The position numbers and the translations under genes were made by a program. A DNA stretch of 64,000 bases from Quillaja saponaria (taxonomy: Eukaryota; Streptophyta; Magnoliopsida; Fabales; Quillajaceae): the NCBI GenBank assembly GCA_029379385.1, contig CM055612.1, positions 16,120,001 through 16,184,000 on the forward strand, given 5' to 3'. Of this stretch, positions 1 through 11,181 are shown in pieces; position 1 is the stretch's first letter, and every line of letters starts with the position of its first letter. The notes beneath the pieces are model-generated. The model searched no databases and was not told where the DNA came from. It was given only the letters and a program-made list of their open reading frames with translations.

Positions 1-470
1 TTGCATCTCTGGCCTTAGTTCACTTGTAACGCATGTATGCAAAACAAAACAACAAAACAGAAGCATGAACAAATGTAAGAAGCATAATATATTTTGAATA
101 GCCTATAATATAAAAGACTTTATAATACCTACCATGAAGTCATTATAACACATCTATTTGACGTGTTTTAGATAGGTCAGGTAAAGGCTATGCACACCAA
201 GTAGGTGGTGCTTAATCACCAAACTAATAGTGGTGGAAACCTTTATGTTTCCCAAAATTGCGGTGTTTAATTAAGTAATAAGAAAAAATTAATATTATAT
301 GAAACATATTATGTTATAGTAGAAAATCTTATGTATCCCCTGCAATCGACATATCTGGTCTGTTGTCCTTAACATATGTTGATTCCTATGGTTGATTAGG
401 CCCCTTTGAGTGCTTTCTCACAAACTAGGAAGCAGGTAAACTCGTATCACCTACAAAAAAAAAATATTTT
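1..470. other. AT-rich flank without recognisable gene
   Basis: No convincing reading frame, RNA gene or repeat family is visible here. The stretch borders the 3' end of the minus-strand LINE and may hold its 3' untranslated end or the DNA it inserted into. A short A-run followed by T-rich sequence lies at about 454-475, but no clean LINE poly(A) tail or target duplication could be identified. Confidence 0.4.
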
Positions 471-3400
471 TTATACTAGAATAAGATAAAATATATATTG
501 GGTAATTATATGTATAAGTGATGAATATTGACATGAATGTAATGAAATATAACTATTTACCCATCCCAACAACATTTGAGGCAACCAACTCCACTGCACC
601 ACAAATGCTTTGAGTTCTGCATAAGTTAGAATCAGCAATTCTAATATTATTAGAAAACACGACTTTAATGTTTCATTCCTGATCTCTTGGAACTCCCCCA
701 CTACCTGTTGGACCTAGCTTTCCCAACTCCCAATGCTAAACCATCAACATTGAACTTAAGCCACCCAAATTCCAAAGATTCTCATACTATTTGCTTTCGT
801 GGTTTCTTTTTTCTGATGCCATCCTTTACCAAGTTTATGTTTCTAGCCAAACTGTTGATAGAGTTCATGATAAGAGGCCATTTACTCTTACACCACCATG
901 TAACCCTTACCTTGATTATTTCTAACATTGACTCTATTGATATGGGTTGCTGCCGAAACACTACCCCATTTCTTGCTAACCAGATAGTCCAAAAACCTGC
1001 AAATAGCAACATATCCCACGCACCTTTGCTAGCTACTCCAATTAGGACACAAGCAATTCCAATAAAGAATTAGCTCATAAATAGTGTTTGGACAGATCTT
1101 CCACCACTCTAAAATCCCATACCAAACTTTCCATGTCTTTTTCACAGTGTAAGAATATATGAATAATTGATTCCACATCTATCTTGCATAATGGGCATTC
1201 AATCCCTTGATCCATTTTAACCCCAAAACCATAGAGAATCTCTTTCACTGTAATCCTCCCTTTTGATAATAGCCACACAAAAGTTTCAATTTTTGGAGGT
1301 ACCAAGCCTTTCTAAATGAATTTTTTCATTCTATCCTCTTCTAAACCTTGCAAAGATTTATAAGCTCTGACAAATGATTTTATTGAATACATTCCATTGT
1401 TTGTATGCTTTCATATAATTCTATCCTCCTTATCCTTACTTAAAGAAAAATTATTAATAACTCTTAAAAATTCTTCCCACATACTCACCTCCCAACTGAA
1501 CAAAGCCCTTCGAAGATCAAAATTCGAACTCCAAACATGCCCATTCCAATTACCAAATTCTTCCATACAACCTGTCTTGTTACAAGCTAAAAAGAAAATT
1601 CAAGGAAACTGACTTTTTAGAAGCACCTTTGCATAGGCATCATGCGATTGTAAGGCTTATGTAATACCTTTCCATACCTGTGAGAGTTTGCTTTGATTCT
1701 CCATTGGTAGCCAAATAGTATTTCCCTCCATCTTGTAATTAGCACAAATAGTTCTTCTCCATAACGCATCTTTCTCATTTGAAAACCTCCAAACCCATTA
1801 CAAAAGGCAAGCTTGATTCTTTTGCTTGAATGAACTTATTCCAAGTCCACCAAATTTCTTACATTTGCACACATCCTTCCATTTTACCAAAGCTATCTTT
1901 CTTTTGTTACTATTACCATCCCAAAGAAACCTTCTTTGAATAAGCTCCAATTCTAGACCCACGCCTTGAAAATTGATAAATAATAAACTGGAAGGTTCCT
2001 AAGAGCTGCTTTGATGAGTACCATTTTGCCTCTAAGAGATAGAAATCATTTCTTCCAATTAGCTAATTTCTTATTAAATTTAGCAATGATCGGTTCCTAA
2101 GTTATGAATGCTCTTGGATTTGCTCCAAGTGGAATACCCAAAGACTTCGCCAATAATTTATCTACTCTGCATTTGATAATAAAAGCCCACTCTTTTAATT
2201 AAACCTCCCTACTATTGATACCCACAAGGGATGATTTACCAAAGTTCGCCTTTAATCCTGATAACAAGAAAAAACACCTCAAAATTCTTTTGACATTGCA
2301 CAATTAAGCTAACTCCTTTTGACAGAACATAATGGTATCGTCTGCAAATTGAAGGTGAGTGATTTCTAATTCCTCATTGCCCAAACTCACGCCTCTAAAT
2401 AAACCCATAGCTAAAGCTTTCCTAACCAAAGCACTTAAAGCTTCCCTAACCAAATCAAATAAGAATGGAGATAAAGGATCTCCTTGTCTCAATCCTTTTT
2501 GCATACAGAATTGAGAAGTAGGAGAACCATTCACAAAAATTGATAAAGAAACCGTAGAAATACACCTCCATATCCACCTTCTCCATATGCACCCAGATCC
2601 CATCATTTTCATGACATCATCGAGAAAACTCCATTTTATGCAATCATACGCTTTCTCAAAATCCATTTTGAACATAAGACCTACCAACCTATTTTTAGCC
2701 AAATAATCAATAATTTCATTAGTAATTAGAATACTATCTAAGATTTGTCTCCCTTGAATAAATGCTGATTGGTTTTCACCTACAACATACTTCATCATCC
2801 CTTTAATTCTATTTGCCAAAACCTTTGCCAAAACTTTATAAATGCACCCAATCATGCAAATGAATCTATAGTCACCCAGACCCATAGCATCTTCATGTTT
2901 TTTCATAACAATAAGGAAAGAGGCATTTAAACCTTTGGGGAACTCACCCCATTTATGGAAGTCTTCAAAAAATTTGATGAAGTCCCCTTTTAGTAGGTTC
3001 CATTTATCTTTTATGAATTTCAAATTAAAACCACCAGGACCTTGCTATTTGTCTCCATCACAACTCCTAATAGCTTCCTAAATCTGTACTTCAGTAAAAT
3101 TTAATTCTAAAGATTCATCTTGAACTTAAAATAATTGTTTAAAACCTTCCTCATTCATTTGAATCTTCGGTCCAGCTTATTGTCAAAAATGATTTTCAAA
3201 ATGATGAAAAAAAAAAAAAAAAAAACCTTTTAAACCCTTGATGGATTTGAAATAATTCCATTTTTCACTTTTAAGTTCCCACTTAAATTCGTTCTACATA
3301 TTTGAGAGGCCATTACATGAAAAATCTGGTATTTTTATCTTCTTCCTTTAACCATAGCACAATTCACTTTTGCCTCCAAGAACATTCTTCCTTTCTATAA

Positions 3401-4405
3401 GCATCCCACAAAAGTCCGATCAAATTTTTCCTTAATTGCATCTCATTTTCTTGAAGACCAGATTGTTCCTCCTTCTTCCTCAACTCCTTGACTTTCTCTT
3501 CTAACTCCAAAACACAATCCCCTGATGCTCCCCCGATTTGATATAGTTCTTTTTTATATAATGTTTCAAATCTTTTAGTTTCTCCCCAAACGTCCTATGG
3601 TATCTGAAGAAGTTATATTCTTGCTCTAACATTTTTCCACCCTCAAATTGAAACTTTTGTCATCCAACTAATGATTAAGAAAATGAAAAGGCTTCGCACA
3701 CCAATCAAGCTTATCAACACCCACACGAACCAACTTATGGTTAGAAATGAATGTTAGAAGATTCCATTGTATGATCTGTGGGAAAGTAGCCACCCACTCA
3801 CTTGAGATGGAAAACTTATCCAATTTGCTAAAAGAAGGTTGTTCTTTGTTGGTTGACTAAGTGAAAACACTACCTGCCATGGGCAAGTCAATCAAAAACA
3901 TATCTTCTATAAAATCATTGAATTTTCTAATAGCTTGAACATTTTTAGTTCCACCTGACCTTTCTTCAAGCCTCTTGAAAATGTTGAAATCCTCACCAAT
4001 GTACCACAGAATCTGCCAGTTTCACTTCTCAATAAAAACCACATTCCAAAAAATGCTCTTCTCCTTATCTTTATTAGGTACATACACATTAGAGATAACA
4101 CACTCAAAGTTGTACTTCTTAAATTGTCCCACAAGGTTAATAATTATTTCCTGTTTACGAACATCCTTTACTATGAAAGCTTCACAGTCCCAAATGCATA
4201 CTAAACCACCAGCCGAACCTTAACCTCCAACCAATTCATATTCGAATTCCTTATTCCACCATATTTGTTGAATAATTTTCTTCTCACAACGTTCTAACTT
4301 TGATTCCTAAATAAGAATCATAATTGGCTTTTACTTGATACAAAATTTCTTAATCCTCATTTTCTTGACAGAGGATCCCAACTCTCTCACATTATATGAT
4401 ATTAT
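471..4405 (-). pseudogene. LINE ORF2 (endonuclease, reverse transcriptase, RNase H-like), broken
   Basis: ORF2 supplies the nicking endonuclease and polymerase for target-primed reverse transcription. Its apurinic-type endonuclease domain begins with SYNVRELG near 4.38 kb. A decayed GDFN motif (GEDFNIF) lies near 3.98 kb, and LPMAGSVFT near 3.87 kb matches the LPLxGGxFTW block, with the tryptophan codon now a TAG stop. The reverse transcriptase is open at 2304-3023 and shows NQSAFIQGRQ, KMDFEKAYD, GLRQGDPLSPFLF and the catalytic QFADDT. A zf-RVT region with CPLC and HIFLHCE lies at 1075-1305. FAGFWTIWLARN at 782-1012 and an RNase H-like segment at 471-701 close the protein. Multiple stops make it non-functional. 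Confidence 0.85.
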
Positions 4406-4407
4406 CT

Positions 4408-6569
4408 TTATTTTAAATAAAAGATTTTAACAAAAAACCCCCCACACCACACTTTGTCAGGGATTGGGTGGAAACCCTCAAGATCCTTGTCAAAAGTCTC
4501 CCCATCTTGAATTTCCAATTGCACTAATTTGCCAACCACTTCCTTTTCATCTCTAATGTAGGACAACCCCAGCACTTTGCCTAATTCCCACTTCTGTAAA
4601 GCTTCTTGTCTCATAATCCTATTCCAATTAGCAATATCACCATCAAAAATAGAGATTCCAGCTACATCTGAGCCATCTCTACCCTCAACCAAACTCTATG
4701 CAACACATTCTTTTTTGCATTACCTTTTACAGAAAAAACCCCATTGTTTTGGGTTTAACACACTCTTCCTTCTTCTTTTGGATTTTTTTTTTCTCCCCCC
4801 TTTTCATACCACTACTAAAGCCCCTTTTATTATACTCCAAATCCCACTCAAGTCTACCCATTAATCCAAATGAAGGGCTGGACTTTTCCAAGCCCAATTC
4901 ACATACCTTTTCTTGGGTTTCCATAAGACTTCCTACTGCCTCTATTCTAAAAAAAAGACCCTCCTTTTCAGTATTAACTTCTTCTACCCCCCATCTATAT
5001 GCAGATTTCTTTTGAATAAGTGATACATTAAAATCTAACTCATCTTCTAGGATAGTTCTAGTTACCAACAACTTATTTGCACCTTCCAATACCGTTGCCT
5101 TTGAAAAACTAAATGACACCATTATTCCCCTTTTTCACAATATAATTCCTGGATTCCAACTCATCCTTATCAAGCCTTCTCCTCCACCTTATCCATATTT
5201 TCACATGATCATCCAAATTATAAGAATTGGGCACGTGACTATAATATTTTGACGATGAGCTACAAAAGTTCGCCAGAGAAGAACTTCCATCATTTACAAG
5301 ACCTCTTGGATTATCTACCTTACCCTTAAGCCTTCCTATCCAATCTATAATTTTATTAGCCATTTCAACCACAATACCAATTATGAATACAATTCCATTG
5401 ACCTTACATCTTCACAATTGCAGGATTTGAACCCCTACATTGGTTCTAATAAGGATTCTAGCTATATCAAATATCTTTTATCTTTAATATTTTCTTCCAC
5501 TGAAATTAAAGACCCCCATAGATTTCCAATAAGCTTAAAAAACTTATCATTCCAAGCATGGAGGGGGATACCGAACATGCCAACCAGACTAACTTTTCAC
5601 TGTAAACATCCTTTAGTTCCCATTCCTTAATCCATTCAAACCAATTTTCCACCATGACTATCCCTTTTACAAAAGTTGCAGCATATCTTCCTTGCTATCA
5701 AATGTTAATCACACCTGTTGACCACCCATATAACATATAGTACAAGAACAATAAACCTCCATTGCAAAATGTTCTTTGAGTGTGCTAGTAAGGCCAATAG
5801 ATTTAACCCTACCAACTACACTCTTATATAACCATTCAAAGTCTTCATCGTTAACAGAAAATTTCACATCAGTTGGTTCATTCCACCATTACCCCAAAGT
5901 CTTACCCACCACCTTCGGTATCTCCCTTGAATGGACATTACCACCTCTAGTCAGAACTATCAAAACTTCCTTAAAAGATCTGCCATCAGTTCTATAGTTC
6001 TTCCACTACCTTTTCTGATCTTTGACCCTATGGAAGTTATCTTTTCGTTTGCCGCCTTTCAAGTGTGATAAAACCTTCCTTTGTTGCTCAGATAGAATTC
6101 ATCTTGCACCCCACCCATATTTTTCAATTTATGCCTTTAGGATTCTATTATAAATGTACATTCCATTTAAACTTTCACTTACTCTATTTGCTTCATCATA
6201 AGTACTAAACCTAGCAAAACCAAAGCAATCTCCACTTTTATTTTTTCTCCACCACGGTATAAATAGTTCCAAAGCATTTTCAACACTATTAACTTTACTT
6301 TTCAAGTAACGTTGATTAGCATTAGGATGGAAGTTTTCAACAAAGACAATGATTGTATTTTCATGCCATGCTTTTGACATACCTTCCCCTGCTTGCCTCC
6401 TGAACTCAAATGACACATTTTCATGCCATTTCTTTTCCTTGTCTTTTGCATCAAGCCTCCCATTAATCCTCCTACTCTGCCTCCTATGCAAGTTAGGTTC
6501 TCTTCCTTGCCTGAAAATCTGTTTGCCAGTGTCAGCCAAGCGTACCGCCTTTCTTATCTCAACCCTCAC
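4408..6569 (-). pseudogene. LINE ORF1 (RRM and HAWN-type nucleic-acid-binding protein), broken
   Basis: This is the first ORF of the LINE, whose product normally binds element RNA. The best open stretch (6129-6569) opens with a basic arginine-rich segment and then carries an RRM-like fold: TIIVFVENF resembles RNP2 and SGDCFGFARF resembles RNP1. Further along, at about 5.45-5.58 kb, the translated minus strand shows GIPLHAWNDKFF followed by IGNLWGSLI, the signature of the DUF4283-like region in plant LINE ORF1 proteins. The stretch at 4408-4692 is its probable C-terminal tail, just upstream of ORF2. Several stops and frame changes separate the parts. The start near 6569 is chosen because RRM homology lies directly downstream and nothing LINE-like is seen upstream. 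Confidence 0.75.
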
Positions 6570-7123
6570 GAAATCTCTCTTGCTTATTTTTTATTTTTTG
6601 TCGCTTAGCATTGACTTCGTGAAGGATTTTGAATCTTTCCTTTTATTTCCTTTTATTACTTTAATTGACTAGAACAATATTAATCTTTGAAAGCTATCCA
6701 TAAACTATAAATGATTCAATTGTAGAACATTATAAAAACTTTCTTCTAGTAGTTTGACCCTTTAGAAAGGTCGACCTAGTCGAAGTTACTATTTGTAGTT
6801 GACAACTTTATAAAAGAGAATTATTTCATTGCCTTTTTAGTTATAAAGTGTGCTAAATTTTTTAGATAGGATTAGAAGTCAATCGTGTTTACTGTAGAGT
6901 TGCGATAAAACAAAATCTTGATTGATTTGAACTAGGAGAAAAATGCCTACAAGAAAGGGTTGAAGGATGGAGTTTAGAGAAATCATCAAAGCAAGGAAGA
7001 TCGGAGATTTTAAGGAGTTTTTGAAGACTTAAAGCCCTAACAACTTCTAGTTTACTCTTTTTCCCTTCTAATCTTTTGATTTCTCTTGTAATGAAAATTA
7101 TGTTTTCTTTAGTTAGTATGAAG

Positions 7124-7491
7124 TAAAGCTGAAATTCGAATCAAACAGCTTTGAACAGTGCAATATTCGAATTCAGATTCGAATTCTTGTACTTAAATTT
7201 GAATAGCAATTCGAACGTAAAAATGAAATTGGATTTCCAATCCGAATTCAATTTTAAATATTCAGATTCAAAAAAAATTCTAAATTTGTACTCCAATTCA
7301 AATTCAAATTTCTTAAAGTACTTTGGTAAATAAAAATAAAAAAATAATTTTTATTCAATTTTTGTAATAAAAAATAGTTTATATCGAATTGAATTATCCA
7401 TATTCGAATTTTAAATAGAATTCGAGTTCGATTTGAATAGCATTTGAACTCAAATCTGGATTCAAATAACCAGGTTCGATTTCCAACCCTA
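7124..7491. mobile_element. hAT-type MITE with 8-bp target duplication
   Basis: A 368-bp non-autonomous DNA transposon. The left terminus TAAAGCTGAAATTCGAA matches the reverse complement of the right end, TAGGGTTGGAAATCGAA, at most positions. Both resemble the Ac-type hAT end (CAGGGATGAAA-like). It is flanked by 8-bp duplications GTATGAAG (7116-7123) and GTATGGAG (7492-7499), seven of eight identical, which is the hAT duplication length. The interior is packed with degenerate GAATTCGAATTC-like palindromic words on both strands. It has no coding capacity; open frames here are by-products of the repeats. It lies in the leader/LTR of the gypsy element. Confidence 0.85.
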
Positions 7492-8158
7492 GTATGGAGT
7501 AGTTCCTTTTCAAGGGTTACAATTGAACTCAACATGTAGCTTAGTTACTCTTGCTCTTAATTATTTTATGTATTAGTTTTTAGGTTATTTATTTTCATCT
7601 TATTCTTAATGCTTCTAGTTGATTAATCACCAATTAGATTAATTAGGAATTTTAAATTAACTTAGAAAAGGGAATTTAGGATTAGCCATATAATCGAGTC
7701 ATTTAATTTGCTTGAGATAGGAATATACTCTCTTGCCATAGGTAGCTAATTAAGAGTTAAACTTAATGAATCATTCTTAATCTAATTCACAAAGGAATAT
7801 AGTGAATTAATTAAGGGCGATAATATTATAAGAACATTGGAAGATGCTTACAATTGATTTAAAACTCTAGGTTAATAACTTAGTCCATTATATAATTAAA
7901 AAGGGAGTAAAAGGGAATTAAGTGCAATGTTAAAGGATATTGTGAACTTAGGGTTTAATATTTAAGTTAAAAAAAAAAAAATTAGTTAATTTAGTTATAA
8001 ACATAGCTTGCAAAACAATTCGGTTGTTTGAATAAGGTTTAGGTGTTCAATTTTAATATTAAATAATATTTTTAGTAATAATTCATCATGGGATTGACTT
8101 CTTATTTACTACTGTATTACTTGTTATGATACTTATGCTTGCGTGAGTAACAAGTTTT

Positions 8159-8175
8159 TAGTGTCACTTCCATAG
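8159..8175 (+). other. Decayed tRNA-Asp-type primer-binding site of the gypsy element
   Basis: The sequence AACAAGTTTTTAGTGTCACT at 8149-8168 occupies the position of the plant gypsy hallmark in which AACAAGTTTTTGGCGCCG leads into the primer site. Compared with the complement of the tRNA-Asp 3' end (TGGCGCCGTTGCCGGGG), 8 of 17 bases agree and most differences are transitions expected from cytosine deamination. Gag begins just downstream. The tRNA identity is from family knowledge. Confidence 0.55.
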
Positions 8176-8280
8176 AGTTATTCTACTTTTATTGTTAATA
8201 TTAATACTAAGCATTCTTAGTCTTAATTCAAATGTTAGTTTTCTTTATTTCTAGGTTATCTTGGACTTTGTATGTAAATA

Positions 8281-9879
8281 GCTCAACACTTGCAACCTAT
8301 GCCTTTTGATCTCGAGATTGAAAAGAACTTTTTGAAGGCTTCGAAAAGAACACAGTCAAGTTTCAAGTCAACTTAAAGCAATAGCTGACGACCAAGAACC
8401 TAAGTCCTTGTAGGACTATGTTGTCCCTCTTGTGCAAGGCCTCTACTCATGCATACAACGGCTGACAATTCAAGCTAATAATTTTGAAATTAAGCCTGGT
8501 ACCATTCAAATGATTCTACCGCTTATCAGTTTGGTAGACTACCAAATGATAATCCAAATGCCCATATTGTGAGCTTCTTGTAGCTATGTAACACATTTAA
8601 GTATAATGAAGTTTTTGATGATGCCATTCGCTTGAGGCTCTTTCCCTTCTTACTCCGAGACAAGGCTAAGAGTTAGTTATACTTACTGCCATCAAACTCG
8701 ATTACTACATTGGCGGATTTGGCTTAGAAATTCTTGGCAAAGTTCTTTCCACCGGCAAAGACAACCAAGTTGCAGAATGAGATCAGAACATTCATGTATC
8801 TAGATTCTAAATCCCTCTACGAGGCATGGGAAAGGTACAAGCACTTTGTTCGAAGATGCCTACACTATGTTATTCCAAAGTGGCTGCAAGTCCAAATGTT
8901 CTATAATGGTTTGGTGAGCTAAACAAGAACTACCATTAATGTTGCAGCTAGTGGTGCTTTGATGGGAAAATTCATCGATGAAACATATGAGCTATTGGAT
9001 GAGATGGTCTCTAACAATTAGCGTCCCAAAAAGTAGCTGGTGTATATGAGCTAGATGTCATCATTGCCTTAACGGAATAAGTTGCAAACTTATCTAAAAA
9101 AATTGACAATCTTGGGGTTCAAGCAATCAAAAGCCCAATCTTGGCTTATAAGATATGTTGGGGTGGCTATACTAGTGACTAATGCCCTTATAGTGAATTA
9201 GTACAATATGTGAGTAACTGCAACAGGCAGAATAACCTTTTTTCCAACAACTACAATCCGGGATGGAGAAATCATCCTAAATTTATGTGGACTAATGAAA
9301 AGCCTTCCAATGCCCTGAATCCTAATTATTCTATGGGCTTCTAAACATAAACATAAGCGACATCCCTAAAAAAGAAATCATATTGGAGGATATGTTAATG
9401 CTATACATGTCAAAGATTGATTTTATCATACAAAGCGAAGCGACATCTCTTCAAAACCTTGAGACTCAAATTAGCCAGCTGGCCAATGCTATTATAAGAC
9501 GTCTTCAAGGTGCACTATCTAGTGATACTAAACCAAATCCAAGAAAGGGGGAACCAAGCATGGAGCATTGTAAGGCTATCATGCTAATGAGCAGTAAAGA
9601 GGTAGAAGTACCTATTAAACAAGCTAAAGTTCATAGCAAGCAAGTTGAAGAGGAGATTGTGAGTGCCAAGAAAAAAGATCAAGCTCACAAAGAAAAGACT
9701 CTCACACATCCACTGTTACCTTTTCCTTAGAACAACCTAGCTATGTCAAGTTCATGAAGGACATCTTGTTCAAGAAGTGGAAGATAGGGGCTCATGAAAT
9801 GGTTGCCTTGACCGAAGAGTATAGTGCCATCCTCCAAAAGAAACTACCACACAAACTTAAAGATCCAGGTAGTTTTAAT
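8281..9879 (+). pseudogene. Ty3/gypsy gag and gag-protease linker, broken
   Basis: Gag forms the element's cytoplasmic particle. Translation shows the capsid core of Athila/Tat-type plant gypsy elements: LRLFPFLLRDKAKS, then KFLAKFFPPAKTTKLQNEI and SLYEAWERYKHFVRRC in the open stretch 8734-8922, followed after a stop by GALMGKFIDETYELLDEM. At 9383-9730 the linker reads LQNLETQISQLANAI, then GALSSDTKPNPRKGEPSMEH and CKAIMLMSSKEVE, which is typical of the region before protease. In-frame stops (for example a tryptophan codon changed to TAG in the DKAKS*L block) and frame changes show it is dead. Homology continues to DPGSF at 9.87 kb, where an insertion splits the protease. Confidence 0.8.
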
Positions 9880-10881
9880 GAAAGTTTTAATGCCTATATT
9901 GACCCATGAGGATCAACCGGTCGGACCACAGCTTGGGTACCAATCCGGGCAGAATCATGCCTAAGACCCGAGGGAGCGGTTGGCTCGCTCAAACCCACTT
10001 AGACCCGTCCAACCCATTTGAGTCGGTAGACCTCGTGAATTTTTATAGTCCTAACTAGTTTCAAATAGAAAAAAAAAGGAAAAAAAAAAGAAAAAGAAAA
10101 AGGAAATGATGTGTATCAGTATTCAGTATCACTGTGCAATATGCAATGTCTGTAAAATCTAAATCCCTAACTCTTTCCTTTATCTCTATCTCTTTAGGAC
10201 TCAAGCCTCCCATCGAAGAATACATGAATAGTACTATGTTTTGCCAGAAGGAGAGGCACAATAGGAAGGAATACTCTACTATTCTAGTCATCTTCTCCAT
10301 CTAAACTTAGGCACTTTTTTCCTGTCCTACACTCTCCTTCTTTCAGTTATTATGAAGATAAGGGTTTGTATTAGATTTTTCTATAAGGTGAATTTTCTTT
10401 TGTAAATAATTGATTTGGTTTCATATTTTTCATGTTAAACTGGAGTTGAATTTATTATTAATAATTCCTTTATTCTTTTACCCAAATGGTTTGGAGATTT
10501 TAATTCTTAAATGCCTGTATCAAAGAACTTTTGATAGTTCTAGGAGTGTTTATGGTTGCTTATCTAAAAAAATTTTGTTCTTAAATTTTCTGGTGGATAT
10601 TTTGTTTGAATTTAAGATTTTCTTTTGAAGCTATTATTGCCATACAGATAGGTGAATTTTTTTATTTCTTCTGCCCTCAAATTAGAAAATTTAGTAAGTG
10701 AAGAATGGTCAAGAAGACAACTTGTGTTAAACATCTTTTGACTTCTAGTCTATTCCTTTGTTTTGAAATAAAAATACATAATATAATAAAAAAAAATTAA
10801 TGATGACATTAGCAGGTTGACCTAGTGAGCCGTGACCATAATAGTTTTTTGGGTCAACCTCTGGGTTGGGTTTCAAAACAT
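9880..10881. mobile_element. ~1.0-kb DNA-transposon-like insertion within gypsy protease
   Basis: Protease homology breaks after DPGSF at about 9,879 and resumes at about 10,882, so roughly 1,000 bp is extra. It is flanked by the near-identical 10-mers TAGTTTTAAT (9870-9879) and TAGTTTCAAC (10882-10891), consistent with a 9-10-bp target duplication. Both ends are GC-rich with words such as GACCC, CAACC and GGTTGACC in opposite orientations. The right end read inward (TGTTTTGAAACCC) loosely matches the left end (AAGTTTTAATGCC). No transposase is visible. The duplication length suggests a Mutator-like non-autonomous element, but the termini are too diverged for a firm class. Confidence 0.5.
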
Positions 10882-11181
10882 TAGTTTCAACATTCCAATA
10901 TCCATTGACACTACATTTAGTGAAAGAGCTTTATGTGATTTAGGGGCAAACATCAACTTGATGCCTTTCTGAATAATTCAAAAGCTTGGACCTAAAAAAA
11001 GGGAAACTCAAGTCAATCAAGATAATCTTGCAACTTTCAGACAGTTTCCAAACTTATTAAATGGGAGTTATTGAAGATGTCCTAGTCAAAGTGGATAAGC
11101 TAATATTGCTAGTTGATTTCCTCATACTTGACATGGAGTAGGACAAGGAAATCCCATTATTTTTAGGAGACTATTCCTAAC
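10882..11181 (+). pseudogene. Ty3/gypsy aspartic protease segment, broken
   Basis: The segment reads ERALCDLGANINLMPF, the protease active-site block of Athila/Tat elements (usually ALCDLGASINLMP), where the D in DLGA is the catalytic aspartate. It continues with GVIEDVLVKVDKL-like sequence and DFLILDME, then PLFLGDYS, corresponding to IPLILGRPFLA with a one-base frame change. Homology stops exactly where the long LTR starts at 11,182. Confidence 0.75.

Larger units (their letters stand above)
471..6620 (-). mobile_element. LINE (non-LTR retrotransposon), nearly full length, degenerate
   Basis: A plant L1-type LINE read on the minus strand from about 6.6 kb down to about 0.47 kb. All expected modules appear in order: ORF1 with an RRM-like domain, the ORF1 GIPLHAWN region, an ORF2 starting with an NVRELG endonuclease motif, a reverse transcriptase with FADD, a zf-RVT zinc-binding region and an RNase H-like tail. 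The span of about 6.1 kb is normal for plant LINEs. Every ORF is broken by stops and frameshifts, so it is a fossil. Its limits are approximate because no target duplication or poly(A) tail was found. Confidence 0.85.

Noticed and set aside
7254..7535. 93-codon ORF with Asn/Leu repeats, and its plus-strand counterpart
   Set aside because: Both are translations of the GAATTCGAATTC-like words of the hAT MITE and extend past its border.
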